A stretch of 64,000 bases of DNA from Jackrogersella multiformis (GCA_902806575.1 CADCXD010000001.1:3906001-3970000); one strand, 5' to 3'. Positions 1-16,322 are shown, counted from the first letter of the stretch. Notes: a model not told the origin generated them from the letters alone. Numbers and translations are program-made.

Positions 1-2230
1 TATACTTAGGAATTTAAAACTAATAATCTTTTTATTTTCTATTATATAATAACCTAATATAATCGAACTTTTTTACGTAATTAATTTCTTAAAATATTTA
101 ATTTTATACTTTAATATAACTTCTTTATCATTTATAAGTTATAAATTTATTTTTTGCGTGAATTTATTATTACTTTTAATCGTCTTAAGAAATTAATTAT
201 ATTATTAAAATAAATAATAATATATATAATTCCTTACTTAATTAATTATATATTTAGCTTTATATTAATTCGATAAGATATATTAATTTTTATAAATTAA
301 AACATTAATAACTTAACGGTATAACTGGACGTTTCCTCGTTTTCTTATTAGAAATAATTACTTTTTTAGGTAATACTTTAGTAATCGTTAATTAAGTTTT
401 ATTTTATTATATAATATGTTAGGTTTTTAACCGTCTCGTGATTAAGATAAATTTATCCTTAATTAATAGCTTTTCTTACGAAAATTTATAATAATTAAAA
501 CCTGGGTTTATATAATATTTTATAATAACCTTAATAAAATAGATTTGTAACTAATATTATTTATAACTATTCTTGATACGCTTTATTTTGCTTTATTATT
601 TATAAATTAAAGATTTTTTAAATTAATTTTATACCTATATTTTTCATTATATAAGATTAGGTAGGTATAATTAAATCATTACTTATATACTTAAAAATTA
701 AGGTATGTCTTTATTTATATAAATCTTATAATAACAAGAGAGATAAACGGATAAATTATCTAAATATACGTAACTAAGAAGCAATAATATATATCATTAA
801 AGGGTACGTAACCTTATTGCTTATAAATTAAATCTATTTATAAAGATTATTTAACTTTATTTATAATTACATATTAAGTTATTATAACCGGCATCGTGAT
901 AAAGTTATATATTCTTTTAACCTTTTACCCTTATAATATACTAAGGTTATAATTAAATAAGTACTTAAAGTAATATGGATTATATTATTATTTTAGCACT
1001 TATATTTTCCTTATCTTATAAACCTATCGTTTATTATTTTATAAAAATATAAAAAAATCTTAAAATTAAAACTAAAACCTTATATTATTAAAATATAAAA
1101 TAAAACTTTAATAATTTATTAAAGTAAATTTTATCATTAAAAACCATCGTTATTAATGTACCTCTTTTAAACGTTAATATAAATTAATTTTTTAATCTTA
1201 AAAGCCTTATACCATTTTTTAATATTTATAATATCGTGATATAAAGTCTTATATTAATCCATTAATTAATAATTAAATGTTTAGCTAAATTTACTTTAAT
1301 TACGTTTAATTAAAACTATAAATATCTATCTTAAATTTTAATAATATTTTATTATCCTAAAAACCCTCATTACGTAATAATACGTCCGTTATTTTTAATA
1401 AAACATAATTAAGGTAAATTATTACGTCATTTATTAAATAGCTTTTATTAATGATTTAACGTCTTAAAATTATTTTAATAAATAAAGATTATTTATTATA
1501 ATTTTATAATTAACCTATTTATATTAATTTTAACCATTTTAAGGGAATAGACGTAAATTAATATTAAAAAATAATATTATTTATTTTTTATATCGGGTTA
1601 TTAATGAGTAAGTTATTAATATCTTTCAAATAAAAATTAAAATTAATTTATATTTATAATAAAATTTCTTATAAAGTTCCTTAAATAAATTAAGGTTAAA
1701 TACCTTTAAAAATAAGAAAATTATTTAACGATTAAAACTATATTACGGGCCGATAACTTCTTACATTAGGTTAATAATAGCTTTTTTACGTAATTTATGA
1801 ATATAATCTATTTAAATAAGAAAAAAAAAATAAAGTTATTAGACGATATAAATAAATTTATATTATTAAATACCCGTAATTAATATATTAAACTTAATAT
1901 CCTATTATATTGTGGTTACCTTTTTTACGGTCCACCTAGCACTAGTAAATTATCTTTATTATTTATAATTACCAACTATTTTAACTTAAAGTTATATGTA
2001 ATTAATTTAAATAATATAATAAGACCGATTTTAGGAACATTTTTTAATCTCTTACTTTAACGTTATATTATTTTATTTAAAGATATTGATTATATTAGGT
2101 TTAAACGATATAATATTAATAAAGGCTTATTATTAAAAAAAATAAAAATATATCTTTATTTAAGTTATTTAATATTATTAATAATTTTATTAATTATAAA
2201 AGATATATATTAATTATTATAATTAATTAC

Positions 2231-2455
2231 TGTGAAAACTTAAACGCGGCCTTTTTATAGCTTAAGAAAGTTAACCTTAAGGTTAAATTTATAAACGTAA
2301 TTAAAAACCTGGTAAAGTCGCTTTTTACTGTAATATATATAAAGGTTAAAAACGTTATTATAATAATATATGTTAATAATATAAATAGGGCCGAATTAAG
2401 TAAATTTATAAAGGAGTTTAAATTATATATTAAGGAAAAAGAATGTACGCTTATT
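2231..2455 (+). pseudogene. reverse-transcriptase-like relic (retrotransposon)
   Basis: One plus-strand frame stays open for about 60 codons across this stretch. It contains IIIIYVNNI at about 2357-2383, preceded by a hydrophobic beta-strand-like run. Restoring the Gs that RIP turns into A would make the NN pair DD, giving the YVDD-type active-site box of reverse transcriptases. A lysine-rich, helix-like segment follows, as in several retroelement families. Lineage (Copia, Gypsy or LINE) cannot be decided from what is left, and stops and likely frame changes interrupt both sides. The motif match is seen; the family assignment is inference. Confidence 0.4.
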
Positions 2456-5400
2456 TAAATCTAAAGGTTTTTATTTTAGTTTAAAAATAATTTATAAAAA
2501 GCGGTATAAGTTATTAAAGAATAAATATTATAATAAAACGGCATAGACGTTAAGTTTTTTAAATTAAGCAATTAATAAAGTTACGAGAGGCTTTTAATTA
2601 TTTAATTAACGATATATCTTTAAGTATAAATATACGAATTATTATAAATAATAGTTTAGTTATAAATTTAAATCTAAATAATTTATACGGTAATATAAGA
2701 TTATTTAAGTTAATAAAGATTATAACACGAGATTTAAAAGAGTTTAAAGGTAATAAGGATAATTAATAAGGCCCGTTATAAACTGGAACGTTAGCTTTAA
2801 TTTAACCTAACGCATTTTATATAATAAAAGGGCCGAGGTAACGATATTATTAAAATATAAATATATATACTTATATTTAAATATAATCTTATTTAAGCGT
2901 TTTTTATATAATTAAGAAAAGAATAAGTGGTAATAATATTTATTAATTTAATTTAGAGATTAATAAAAATGGCCGGTTAAGGATAATTGAGAATTTAATG
3001 CTTATAAAGGATCGTAAGGGTATACTTACGATCCGGATAAGTTTTAAATAAATATATATATATAATATTATAAGTAAATTATTATTATTCTTTTAATTTT
3101 ATAATAAAGAATATATATATTTATTTAAGTATATAAACTTATAGAATTTATTATTATATATTATCGTTACTTATATAATGTATTTAATCGAAATTATTAA
3201 CTTAATTACTATAATTAATATATTATTTCCTTATACGGGAATTATAACTTTAATTATTTAATAGTTTTTTAAGATTATTATTAATTTAGATTACGGCTCC
3301 TTATTTTATTACTTTTTAATAATTTCTTATTTATTTTTCTATTTTTAAACATTAATTATAAGGTTAATTTAAGCGATTTCTAAGGAAGTTAAGAAAAAGG
3401 GGTTTTAAGTCGATAATATTACTTATTATATTTATTTTTTAATTAAAGTGGGTTTTTTGGTATTACTTATTTTATATGTTATTTTAAAAAAAAGGTTAAT
3501 TTAACGTTTTAAATAATATATATAATTACTTATTATTAATTTAAAGTATAAAAGGCTTAATAATGCTAGAGATAATATTTTTTAATCCCCGACTTAAGGA
3601 TTTATATATAAAGTTATCTTATTACTTCTAAGGTTTTTACGATATATATTAAATTACTTAGGTATATACCTTAAATAAGCCGTGGTAATTTCTTTAAGAA
3701 TTTAATCTTAATTTTAATATTAAGCTTAAGTAATATAGCTTATTTATTTTAAGTATAAAAAAAAACCTTATTAATTTAAATATCTATTTAAATACTTAAG
3801 ATAAATATACCTTTAATAATTACCTTTTATATATAAGTATATTAATAAAATAAGTTTAAAGGTTTTTTATTAGGGAACTTTATGTTATAATAAACGGCCT
3901 TTAACCTTTTAAATATATTAAAAGATTTATATATTAATAATCGTTTAATCTTATTATTATTAGTAATTTTTTTATTATTATATTTTACTTTATAATATAA
4001 TTAAATCTTATAAACTTCCTAACTTTAATACTGTAATTTAAAAGTTATTTCGATATAAATTATATTAAAAATATTAATAAACGTAAAAAAATATAAGAAT
4101 AAATTTTATAAGATTACTTTAATAATATATCCTTAACCGATATAAGAATTATTTTATTTACTTTTACGAAAGCTTTTGTTTATTACACCTTTAATTTTAA
4201 CTTTAAGGAAATAATTAAGCATTATTATTTTTATAAAAATAAATATTAATTTATACCTAATAATAAGATATTATTATATTATAATAAAACGTTTAAGTAA
4301 TTAATAAACCTTTTAAAAGCATTTTTAAAAACACTTAAATATTAAAATCTTAAAAATATTTACTTAAATAAAATTTAGAAGTTTATTAATGCTTAAAGGA
4401 TTCTTAAAATCCAAAAATAAAAAAATAACTTAGAAAATTAATAAAGGTATGCGTTATTTTCGTTTTTAATCGATAAGATTAAGAAAAGAATTATAATATA
4501 TTATGATATTTAAGATATAACCTTACTTAATCGTAAATATAAATAAGTATATACTTATATTCTTAAATAAATAAAATATCTTTAAAAATTAAGTTAAGTT
4601 AAAAATTCAGGGGGTAATAAATTATTAAATTAAAATGTACGTTTTATTTTAAAACATAAATTATTAAGGCGTTATATTTTATAATAATAATTAATATATA
4701 ATAAAAATGTTAATTAATTACTTTAATTAATTAAAATATTTTATAACTAGAAATTTTAATAACTTAACATTTAATATACTTAATAATAACATTTATAACT
4801 TTATATTTATTTTAATATAATTAATGATAAATATAAAATATTTTTAATTTAATATTCTTTTACGCGTTATTACTTAATTTTTATATTTAAATTATCTAAA
4901 TTATCGTTAAATTATCTTTTTATATTTTATTAAGAATATAAGCTAGCTATTTAATAAAACGTTAATATAAGATTAAATAATTTATTAAACTTTATTTTTA
5001 TAATATTAATATATAAGTATTAATATAAATTACTTACTTATTTAAATAAGTAAGTATATATATTCTTTTTATTTTATAAGTTAAATAATTATATTTTAAA
5101 ATAATAATAGGAAATATTTTAGGTTAAAGCTTAATAAAGGCCTTTTATAATAACTGTAATTACATTAATTTCATAATATATAAAACAGGTAATATATATT
5201 GTTAAATTAATATTTATTTATTAAAGTATAAATAGTTTAAATAATTAAAATATTATTATATATATTAATTAGATTATTATATTATTAATTGCCTTTTTAT
5301 TTTACTTACTTATCGGTATAAGATTTATTTATTTAAGGTAAATAATTTATAAATTTGGAAGCTTAAAAAAGCTTTTTGAAAATAAATAATTACAGGTTAT

Positions 5401-8400
5401 TTAATATATTTAATAAAGATTATTAAATAAGGGTTATCTTTTTTATTTTAGCTTAATATAATTTTATAAAATAATAACGTATATATTAATAATATAAATT
5501 AATTAATCTAAGTTATAAATAATAGTTTCTTTTTATAAACGTTTATTATATATCTTATAAAAAATTACCATCGTATTATTTCCCTTTTTAATTACCTTTA
5601 ACCATTAAAAGTAATCCGTTATTAATAAAAAGAGAATAAGAATAAGAGATCATTTAATATAACCCCGGGGTAATAAAACCTAAAGTAAGATTAAACGTCC
5701 ATAAGTTAAAAATAAGGATATTAAAGAACGTAAGGTTTAACATTTTATTATTTACTATCTTAAGGAATTAAAAGTAACGTAATAAGTACTTAAATATATT
5801 ATAAAAAAAAGGTTAAGCTTAAATAAAATTATTATAATAATATAATTTATTAAATACGTATTATACTTTCCTTAAAAGTACCTAAGTACACTTTATTTAA
5901 GATACGTTTTAATAAATATATATCTTATTATATACTTTATTTACGTAAATAACTATACGTATAATCTAAGTATAATATAAAGGTTTTAAAATTTATAATT
6001 TAATAATCTTTTACATATCATAAATAGAATTAAGTTTTAAAGGAAGTTTAAATTATTAAAAAATTAAATATACTATAAATAAATTATTTTTCCAATGCTT
6101 AAACTAACTTTATAAAAAAGGATAAAATATAATAATATTTAAATATATAAGTAATTAAAATGTTTACGTTAAATTAATTAAGGTACGTAATATTTTAAAA
6201 GTTAGTAATATAATATTATTATTATAAGTTAACGATTAACTTAAGCTATATAATTATATATAAAATAAAACCTATATTAATTAACCTTTTATATAAGAAG
6301 CTTTATAAATGAAATATTAATTTTATAGTTTATAGATTAAGTAAGTTATAAAAGTTTAAAGTTATAAGATTTTATTATTATTTACTTTAATAAGCAAGAT
6401 TACAAGTTTAAAGGTTAATATATAATCTTTGAAATATTACCTTTTACTATATATCTTAAGTAAATAAAGTCTTATAAAAGTATAACTTATATAATTTAAT
6501 TAAGCTCTTTTAATGTTATTTATTAATATAAATTATATTAAAAGAAATTACATTTTAATAAAGTTATTTAAGTGTAATATTAAATTACTTTAAAGCTTCG
6601 TTTAGCTAATTAATAAAAGCCCTTATAAAACTAAGTTATTATTAAAATAGCAATTCTTTAATTAAATTATTATAAACTTTATTTTAATTTTTACTTTATT
6701 TTAACTTTTATATTTTATTATTATTATAAAATTTTATAATATTATGTAATTTATACCGTTATTAACATTATTACATAAACTATTAATAAGCTTAAAAACG
6801 CTTAATTCTAATATAATAAGCTTTTTATAATAATTTTGGGTGCTTATAATCGAAGGGAATTACCTTTATATATATTTACGTGTTATATTATTTTATAGCA
6901 ATTAAAACCGAATAAATTAAATTGGGTATATGCTTAATATCGAATCTTAAGATTTGTTTAATAACTTTAACAAATTAAACCTAAAATATATTAAATAAAC
7001 TTGAATCGGTTTATTTTATACACTTAATAATAAATTAGTTAATAACGAATAAGAAGATAAGATTTAATATGCTTATATAATTGTTATTATTAACGGCTTA
7101 ATAATTAATAAACGTAAAAAATGAATTTTAATATAGGACTATAATTTTATAAATCACGTTATTAAAAATAAAAGATAAAAAAAGGTTTTATAAGGGAAAT
7201 AATAATTGTTTATCGAATATTTACGGAATAAACGAAATATAAAAAATATTAAAATATAATATAATATTAACGTTTTTAATAATAAGAGAAATAAATATTT
7301 ATTATTATTATTATAAAAAATTTAGGAATAGGCATTATTAAAAGATATAAGTTATTAAGGTAAAAATAATTTACGTTTTTAAGATTATATTAAATTAAGG
7401 CTTTAAAGTTTAAAAAATTATTAAAGGCATTTGGCTATTAAGGATTATTATAAAATTATATAATGTATTATTTATATATTACGATCTGGAATTATAATTA
7501 TTTTTAATATTAACTTAAATACTTAATTTATATATATTTCTTTTAGGTTATTTTAGATAGCTTATAATTATATATAATCATATAATTATATAACCATACT
7601 AATAATTAATATGTTTAATTTTAAAAAATATAATAATTAATTAATTATAAGCCGAGAATTATACTTAAACTAAAACTTTAATTATAAAAAAGCTTAGGAG
7701 ATTTTTTAAAGCATGGTTTTTAAACGTGTTTAAATTTAAAGTTTTAAAGTTAAAATTTAAAAACGACCCTTTTATAAAAAAGAATAAAAACCTTTTAATC
7801 ACTTATTATTAAGCTTTATGCCGTTTTAAAAGGTTGTAAAAGTGTCTTAAGTATTATTGGTTTTTGGCCTTAATTAAGTTTAGAAATTTCCTAACGGTGC
7901 CGTTTATTATTATTAAATATAATAAGCCGGGGAAAAGGCTATAAACCTTTTTAAGATTCTGATTTTATTTTATTTATATATTAAGCTTACGATAAGATTC
8001 CTTATCGTTTTATAACCTTTAATACTTTAAGATTTAGGTGATTTCGTTAAAATCCATCCGTAGCCTAAGGTAAGTTTCTTTAATCGAGTTAAGTTTTTTA
8101 GTTATAAAAACCAAGCTTAATTCTTTAAGTAATATAGAAATATTTATATAATAATTAAATTAATTATTTAATTAGTTAAATTTAATAATTTTAACGAGCT
8201 TATTTATATTGTTAATTTAAAAGGATTTTTAATAGTTAACGTTTATCTTAATTATCTATATTAATTTAAAGAATCTAAAAAAAATATTCTTATTAAATAT
8301 TTTTTTTATAAAATTCACGATATAAATTTAATAAATTATTTTATAGATTTTCTTACGTAAGTTCTTTAGTAACGAAGGTAAGATAGCGCCTTTTTTTCTT

Positions 8401-11400
8401 ATATTAAACCTTTTTATTAAACTTAGGTTTACTTGTCGTAACCCATTTATATCCTTTCTTTATATTATTACTTTAAATTTATATCCTTTGTTACTAAGAC
8501 TAAATAAAACTATTTCTTCTTTAAAAAATGCCTTATTATAAAATAGATTATTACTTAAAGAACTTTGTTTAATTACGATTTAATATCGATCTCTTACCTC
8601 TTTTAAAATGTTTAATACTTTTTAACCATTATTTAAAGCCTTATAAAACTTATTATTATTAACTTTACTTAATTATATACGGGAAATAAAAGTTTTTAAT
8701 AAAGTTATAAATTTGTTAAAAAATTAATTTAAGTATCGTTTAAAAAGTTATTTATATAAATTAAATAAAGATATTAATAATAATAATAATGATTATTAGA
8801 TGGTATTAAGAATATAGCTTTTATAAATATAATTTAAAAGTTCTTTTAATAAAATAGGGTAGAAAGGATATTATTAGTAAGAATAATTTTAGATTTAATA
8901 AGATTAAAGATAAGATAAAGGTTATAAAATCTTATAATTTAAATATTACTTTGGATTATATTCTTGTAAAATATACTGCTTAAGAGTATAAATTATATCG
9001 ATATAATCGTAAAATGGGTAAAGCTTTTATAAATATTCTTAATAAAAATAAAGTAAAAGATCGTTCTTTATTTATAACTTTTTATAAATTATATATAATT
9101 TAGAATTATCGTAATCTTTATATAAATATTACCTAATAATATAAATTAGTTTAATAATATCGTAAAAAAGATATTCTTTATATTTATAATACTAGGAGAC
9201 ATATATGCGATATTTTTTAAATAAGATTTATTCTTAATATTTAAGGTATTACGAATGATCTTTTATATGTTCTTTTAATAATTTATTAAACAATTTTACG
9301 TCCCCGTAAATATTATATTTTCGTTATAAATAAAGCGAACAAAAGTAAATAATTAATTTCTTAATTAATAACGATAACGTATTATAATATTAACATTATT
9401 TTTATTAATATTAATAAATATGGTTTTAGTTAATTTCGATTTTTAATAAATATTTTAAGCATTTCTAAAAATCATAATCTTTAAAAATGTATTAAACTAA
9501 TTAATTTATTATAATATTATTATTATAAATATAATATTACGTAAAAGGATAATATTTAAAGATATAATTTAATTAATTTTTATTCTTTTTAAGATTATAA
9601 TTAAAATATATTTATTAATAATATTAAATAGAAAGGTACGTTTAAATAGATTCTATATTTATTTATAAAGAATAAAAAGGATAATTTACCTAAAGATATA
9701 TAAATAAAATATGATATATTAAATCGCCTTATTCATAATTATCATATAACTTAAAAGAGTAAAAATATTATAAATATTAAAAGTTATTACCGTATTTTAT
9801 ATCGTAAAAAGAATAACAATGTTAAGTAATACGATAAGATTTAAATACATCTTAATGTATATATTTACTATAATATTAACATCGCTTAAATTTATAATTT
9901 AAATAATATTTATCTTTATTATTAATATAAATTAAGTAATTATAAATTATATAACATTCTTACTTATAATTAGAAAAAAAATATTTATAAAAATTACTAA
10001 TACGTAAGATTATATAATAAATTTGATATTTTTAAAAGTGATCTAAGAAAGGTTATAAAACTTAAAAAGGAAGATCTTTATTTAAAAAAAATGTATAAGG
10101 GAAGTCCCTAAAATTATTAAGTGTTTATTAATAATTATTTAAAAGGAATATTTTTATATTAATAAGATACTTTTATTATAATTAATAATTATTAGGTATA
10201 TTTTATTACTTACGTTTATCGAAATAATAATAAAAAAAGGCTTTTCTAAAAATTAAAAAAATTTATTAAAAGTTATAAATTTTAGGTATAAAACCAAACA
10301 CGTCGAAAAGGCTATAAAACTTTTTTTCATATTAAAACAAAAAGAATAAAAGTAATAAATCGTAATAAGAATATTTTAAAATGTTATAAAAAATAGGTAT
10401 TTTTTTTTATTATGTATTTTAAGGCATAATATCATTAGCTTTATAAATCTTTTAAAATTAAGCATAAATTATAATATAAAATTTTAAATTATAATAAGAT
10501 CTTAAGCTTTATATAAAGGTTATAAAGATTATTAAATTTATAAGTCTTATTTTTATAATAAGGATTAAAAATTAAATATATTTCTTTATATAAATTTAAT
10601 AATAACGACATATTTAAAGTTATTATAAGGCATTTATTATTACTTTAACCTTTATATATTAACTATTTATAATCTTTTAAACCCTTTATAATTATTTAAA
10701 TTTAATTATAAGTAAATACTTAATATATAAGCCATTAAAACTATTTATTGCTATTATTATTATCGTTAATAATAATAATAATAACTTTAATTTTATTTAA
10801 TACTTTTAATAATAATACTTTTAACGATAGTAACGATGCTTTTATTAAGTAAATAATTAATTATTAACTTTTATAATTACTTTTTTAAAAAATACCTAAA
10901 TAAGTAAAAAATATTATATTTAAAATAATAAATTAATAACTTTATAATATATTATAACGTTATTAATAAATAAATATAATATATTTTTTAAATAATTACA
11001 ATATATTTAATAAGAAATTATAACGCTTTTATAGTGAACTTTTTATAAAGCTTATTAAATTTATAAGGCTTAAGCTATTATATAAAGATTATATAAGCTT
11101 TATAATTTATTTAAAAATTTTAAACCTTATATAAATTACCTGAAAAATAAGGCCTATATAATCCTTATAAGGATTTAAATATCCTTATTAAAATATATAA
11201 TATAAAAAGAAATAAAAAAAAAGAACCTAAATTTTAATTATTAAATACCTTAGAATTTTAACGAATAAAAAACGGAATATAATTATCTAAACTTTATTAT
11301 AGCTACTTTCTTAGTATTTTAAGAGGAAAATAATCGTTATTATATTTTAAAAGTTTTAAATATTTTTAATTATATAATCGCCTTATACTTAGTTATATTT

Positions 11401-12639
11401 CCTTAAAGTATATTATATAAAAAGCCTTTAAAATCACCCTTAAAACTATTTCTACTTTTTATTTACTTTCTTTATTAAATTCTTCTTTTAAAACCGTAAT
11501 TTATTATTATAATTATTAAAATTAAATCATTTTTATTAACCTTTATTCCTTCTTTTGATCGTTATGTCTTATAAGTATTAATAATCCTTAATTACTTATA
11601 ATATATTATTAATTAAACCTTAAATCTTTAGTCACTTGTAAATATATTTTAGTAATATTTATTTATAGTATAATATAACGGAGCGAACCGTTAAATTTTA
11701 ATTAAACTTAAAAGTAAAGATTTAAAAATTAATATAAAAATTAATAAATAATAATAATGATAGTTTAGGTAAGGGATGAGGATGTTTAATTATTATTATT
11801 AGATTATGATAAGGTAATTAGGTATGGTTTGGTTCTTTTTATTATAAAAATTATTAAAAAAAAAACATCTTTATTATTGTCGTTATTTTTTTCTTAATAA
11901 AATAATTAAATAATTATATTTTAAGCTTGTAGCCTTTAATAGGAATAAACGTAATAAATCTTTTGATTTAAATAATATAATTCTTATTAAATAAAGGAAT
12001 AGGATAATCGTTATTATATTATATAGGTTTTTTTTTAACTTAAAAACTTTTAGGATCTTATTTATTTATTTAATTATATAATTGTCTTATAATATTACTT
12101 AATGTTAAAATTTAATAAATTAAAGCTTATATTTTTTTTTTTTATAATTATTAATATATATAATAAAATCGGGTATATATTATACGTATTAAGTATATTT
12201 TATAATATTAAATTACCTTTTGCATATAGGATATTTGATATTTTTTAAATTATGATTTTAATATATTTTATATATATTAAATATCTTAAATATTAATAAA
12301 TTAAAGGTTAAAACTTTTTATTAAAATAATTTAAAAAAGATAAACTTAATAAAATATAAGAATATATTTCGTTAATTTATAAATGATTAATTTATATACT
12401 CTCGAGAATTTTTAATATATTTTTAATTAATTATGTTATAAGGAATATAAATAAAAATTAATTAATTTAATTTATCGTAATAAAGATTTTTATATTCATT
12501 TTATTTATTTTCCTTAACTTATTTTACTTTCGTATAATTTTTTATTATTTTTTATTATACCGGATAAAATTAATTAAATCCAATCGTATAAATATACTTA
12601 TTTTATATATTTTTATTCGTTAAACAATTTACAAGTTTA

Positions 12640-13440
12640 TTTATAAGAATATCGGAATTATAAGGCTTATTTTAATTACGAAATTAAGAATTACGACGTT
12701 TATGTTAAAACTTATAACAATAATGTAACTTATAGCGATTCTAAATTCAATAATAATCAAAATAATATAAAACACGTAAGTACTAAAACATTTTTTTATC
12801 CTAAAGATCATTATAAACGAAGCAACCCATTTTACTTACAGAAAGCTCTGAAACGACATTTTTAAATACGTAAACATATCCTTATTTAAGTTATAAATTA
12901 CTTACTAATTTAAATATTTAATACGATAAAATATACGTTATATGCTATAAAGTTTACATTTTAATAAGCATATTTATATAATATACTACTAAACATTTAA
13001 AATTAATCCCTATAAAATCTTAATATATTAAAGATATAATAAATAAACTTTCCAAACTTATTAACGATAAATTAAAGGTTACTTAAAAAAAGCAAAAAAG
13101 AACCTTTAATATAACAAGAATAATATTAAAAACGTCATTAATTTAAAAATTTAAATTAAATAAGGAATTAATAACATCATTTAACGCACACCACTTTATT
13201 TAACAAATTTATAGTTATGATCCTCTTATAACCCCTTTTATAAATTCGATAATAATATCTATACCCAACACTACATTCTTAAAGGCAAAAAGGAATATAA
13301 TTTTAATAAGAAGCCTTATCTCAATTTTATAATAAAGGTATAAGTAAAAAAAACATTAATAAAAAAAGAAAAGGCATAAACGGAAATATAAATTCCGGTT
13401 AAATATATATTTATCTTTAATATATTCTCCTTTTTATAAA
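12640..13440. repeat. RIP-mutated repeat segment with strand-asymmetric mutation
   Basis: Within the AT-rich block this segment keeps many CpA dinucleotides on the plus strand while TpG is nearly missing. Hand count for 13,021-13,260 is 10 CpA and 1 TpG, against 1 and 2 in bases 1-240. Plus-strand cytosines were therefore mostly spared while minus-strand cytosines were converted. No coding function is recognisable. The segment may be a younger or less often duplicated insertion than its surroundings. Confidence 0.55.
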
Positions 13441-16200
13441 GCTATAACACGTTATATAAACATTTATAACTAAATAGTTTAAATAATTTAAGTTTAAAAG
13501 TTTAATAAATAAAACGTACGTTATAAAAAAATGTAATTAATATTATTTAAGATTTTATTATAAAATTCCTTTTTTAAGTTATATTCTTTATTAATATAAC
13601 CTAATTTTACTTTAATATATTATTTATTTAATAAAGCTTAAACGTTTTTATATCCGTTTATATTTTAAAATATAAAATTTAATCTAATATTTATACCTTT
13701 TTTAACTTTAATATTTACCAAGAATTTCTTTATTTTTACAACTTTTTATAATAAAATAATTAAATTTAAAAAAACTATCTTCGGCTAATTATTAATAATA
13801 TCCTTTATAATAAATATAAAGGTAATAATATATTCTCGTTTAATTTTAAATCCTAAATAAACATTAAAGATAATTTTATAAAGATAAATTTACGTCGTTA
13901 TATAACTTAATAATAATATACTTACCACCTTTATTAAACTTCTTTTAACCTTTATTATTAATTATATAATATGTCTTTTAAAGGTTAAACTTATTAAATT
14001 TATAAGTTAACCTTTTTTTTTTTTAATCGGTAATTTATAAAGATATAAATTATACCAGTAATTAATTTATAATCTTATAGGTAATATATAGATTATTAAA
14101 ATATATTAATTAACTTTAATATCGCCCTTAATAAAACATTAAATATGGCTTTTATATTCTTTATATTTAAATTAATATATAAGAATATATCTTTTATTAT
14201 TAAAAAATGATTATAAAAAAAAAGAATATATTAATATAAATTAATTAATTATTTTAAATTATAATAAATAAGTACTTATAAAATCATTAAAAATATAACA
14301 TTAATAAAAGTCTAGGCTATTTTTAATAAAATAATTAAAACTACCTTATTATATTTTGTAAATATCTTATCCTATAATTAAATCTTTTAAATTAAAAAAC
14401 CTGTCCTTAAAGAAGCTATTTATTGTAAATTCTTATAACAGCATATTTAATACCATATATACGTATAAAATATTTATAATATTAATTAACGTTAATACTT
14501 AAATATAATAATATTAATTAAGCGTCCGCTTTTTTCGATTAATATAATTATTATTTATAAGTTTAATTTTTTATAATTAAGATATAATTAAAATATATTT
14601 ATAAATATTAATATTATAAGGTTTTATTATTTTATTCCCTTAAAAATACTTCGATATAACTAATTTATATATAAAATATAACCCGACCTACCTATTTTAA
14701 ACAAGGCACATTAAAAATAAAAGGCGTTAAAATATATATATTTTTAATTTTTTATTAATTACATTTTCTTTTAAAATTAAAAAAGATAATTTATTTTAAA
14801 TTAAGTATGAAATATTTATAATAATTAACCTTTTCTTACTTAATATTCTAAAAATTATAATTTAAAGTATTTTAATAGAATATGTTAAGATTTAATATTA
14901 TTTAATATACTTATTATAAAATTATAAGATTCCTAATATTATTTTAAAATAAATAAGGAAATATTAAGTTATATATAATATAAAAAGTGAAATAAGTTAA
15001 AGAATGATAATTATTTAAAAAGATTATTATATAAATCTTATATTTTTTTAGGTAAAGCCATTTAAGACTTATAATATTAATATCCTACTTACTTTTTTTA
15101 ATTTATATAAATTTGGTTTTTACCTATAATTATTGATATAAATAATATTTAAAAGGTTAATTAAAACGTTATCCTTTTAATTTCTTATTACGAAATACTT
15201 AATATATCTAAATTTAGTACGTTAAAAAAAATCGATAATTTTCTTAATAATAATTAAATCATTATCGGCTTCCTCGATATATTTATAAATAATAATAATA
15301 TATTCCTTATTAATAAAGATATTTTGTATAATCTTATCGATATAAAAAATTATTAGTTAAAATTTCTTTAACTAATTAAATAACGTATGGCCATTAATTT
15401 TTACTTAATTATAACATTGCTTTATACGTAGGATTAATAATATAATTATAGGTTTAAAATTTATAAAAGAAGATTACCTTTGGCAGCCTTTATAAGAAAA
15501 TTAGAACGTATTATTAATAATATTGTTTATTATTTTTAAATAAGGGTTTATTAAAATCGGCAGTGTAAATTATATTGCAATTTCTTTTACTATAGCGTTT
15601 ATTATTTATAACAAAGCGACATTCTAGCATTCTTATTATGCAGCAAAATAATATTTAAATTCTGGTGGTCTTATATCTTAAAACTTTAGTTTATAAGTAA
15701 AAAATTATTAAATACTTAAAAAATACTTATATATTTACCAATTTTATAATATATAAGCCTTATCTTTAAAATTAGATCTTTTAAATATACCCGTCAAATC
15801 CACTATCGATTCGATATAAATGTTTATAATTAATTGTATTTAAATCGAAGGGGCATTTACGAAGCTTTAATATTTAAAACTTTGTTATAAAGCATATTAA
15901 AGGCTCGTTTATTTACTTATTATTTAGAAATGAAATAGCTTAAGCTTTTATTTGATTTTTATTAATAAGTATCGTTAATAGTTATTATTATATAAAACGA
16001 AGCTTTTCTTTAGAATTTATTATAATTAATAAAGTTATTTAAAGAAGTAAAAAGTTTAGCGATATTATAATTAAGCAATTATAATTAATAGTTATTTTAA
16101 TGGTAATATTTATAACATAATTTTTAAGTTATATATTAAGTTATAAGATTTATTTAACTTTATATATTTAATATTATTAATTTCGTAAGGTAAAGGAGGG

Positions 16201-16322
16201 GGATATAATTTATATCTTTATTATATTTAAGGGATATATTTTATGCCTTTATTATATTTAAGGAATATATTTTATACCTTTATTATATTTAAGGAATATA
16301 TTTTATGCCTTTATTATACCTT
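16201..16322 (+). repeat. 31-bp tandem array, left copy of an inverted pair
   Basis: Four successive copies of a 30-31 bp unit begin at 16,201, 16,231, 16,262 and 16,293. The core reads GGAATATATTTTATGCC followed by TTTATTATATTTAA. The second to fourth copies differ at only a few positions and the first is more diverged. The same unit occurs four times in reverse orientation at 19.06-19.2 kb, so this array and that one form an inverted pair. Confidence 0.85.
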
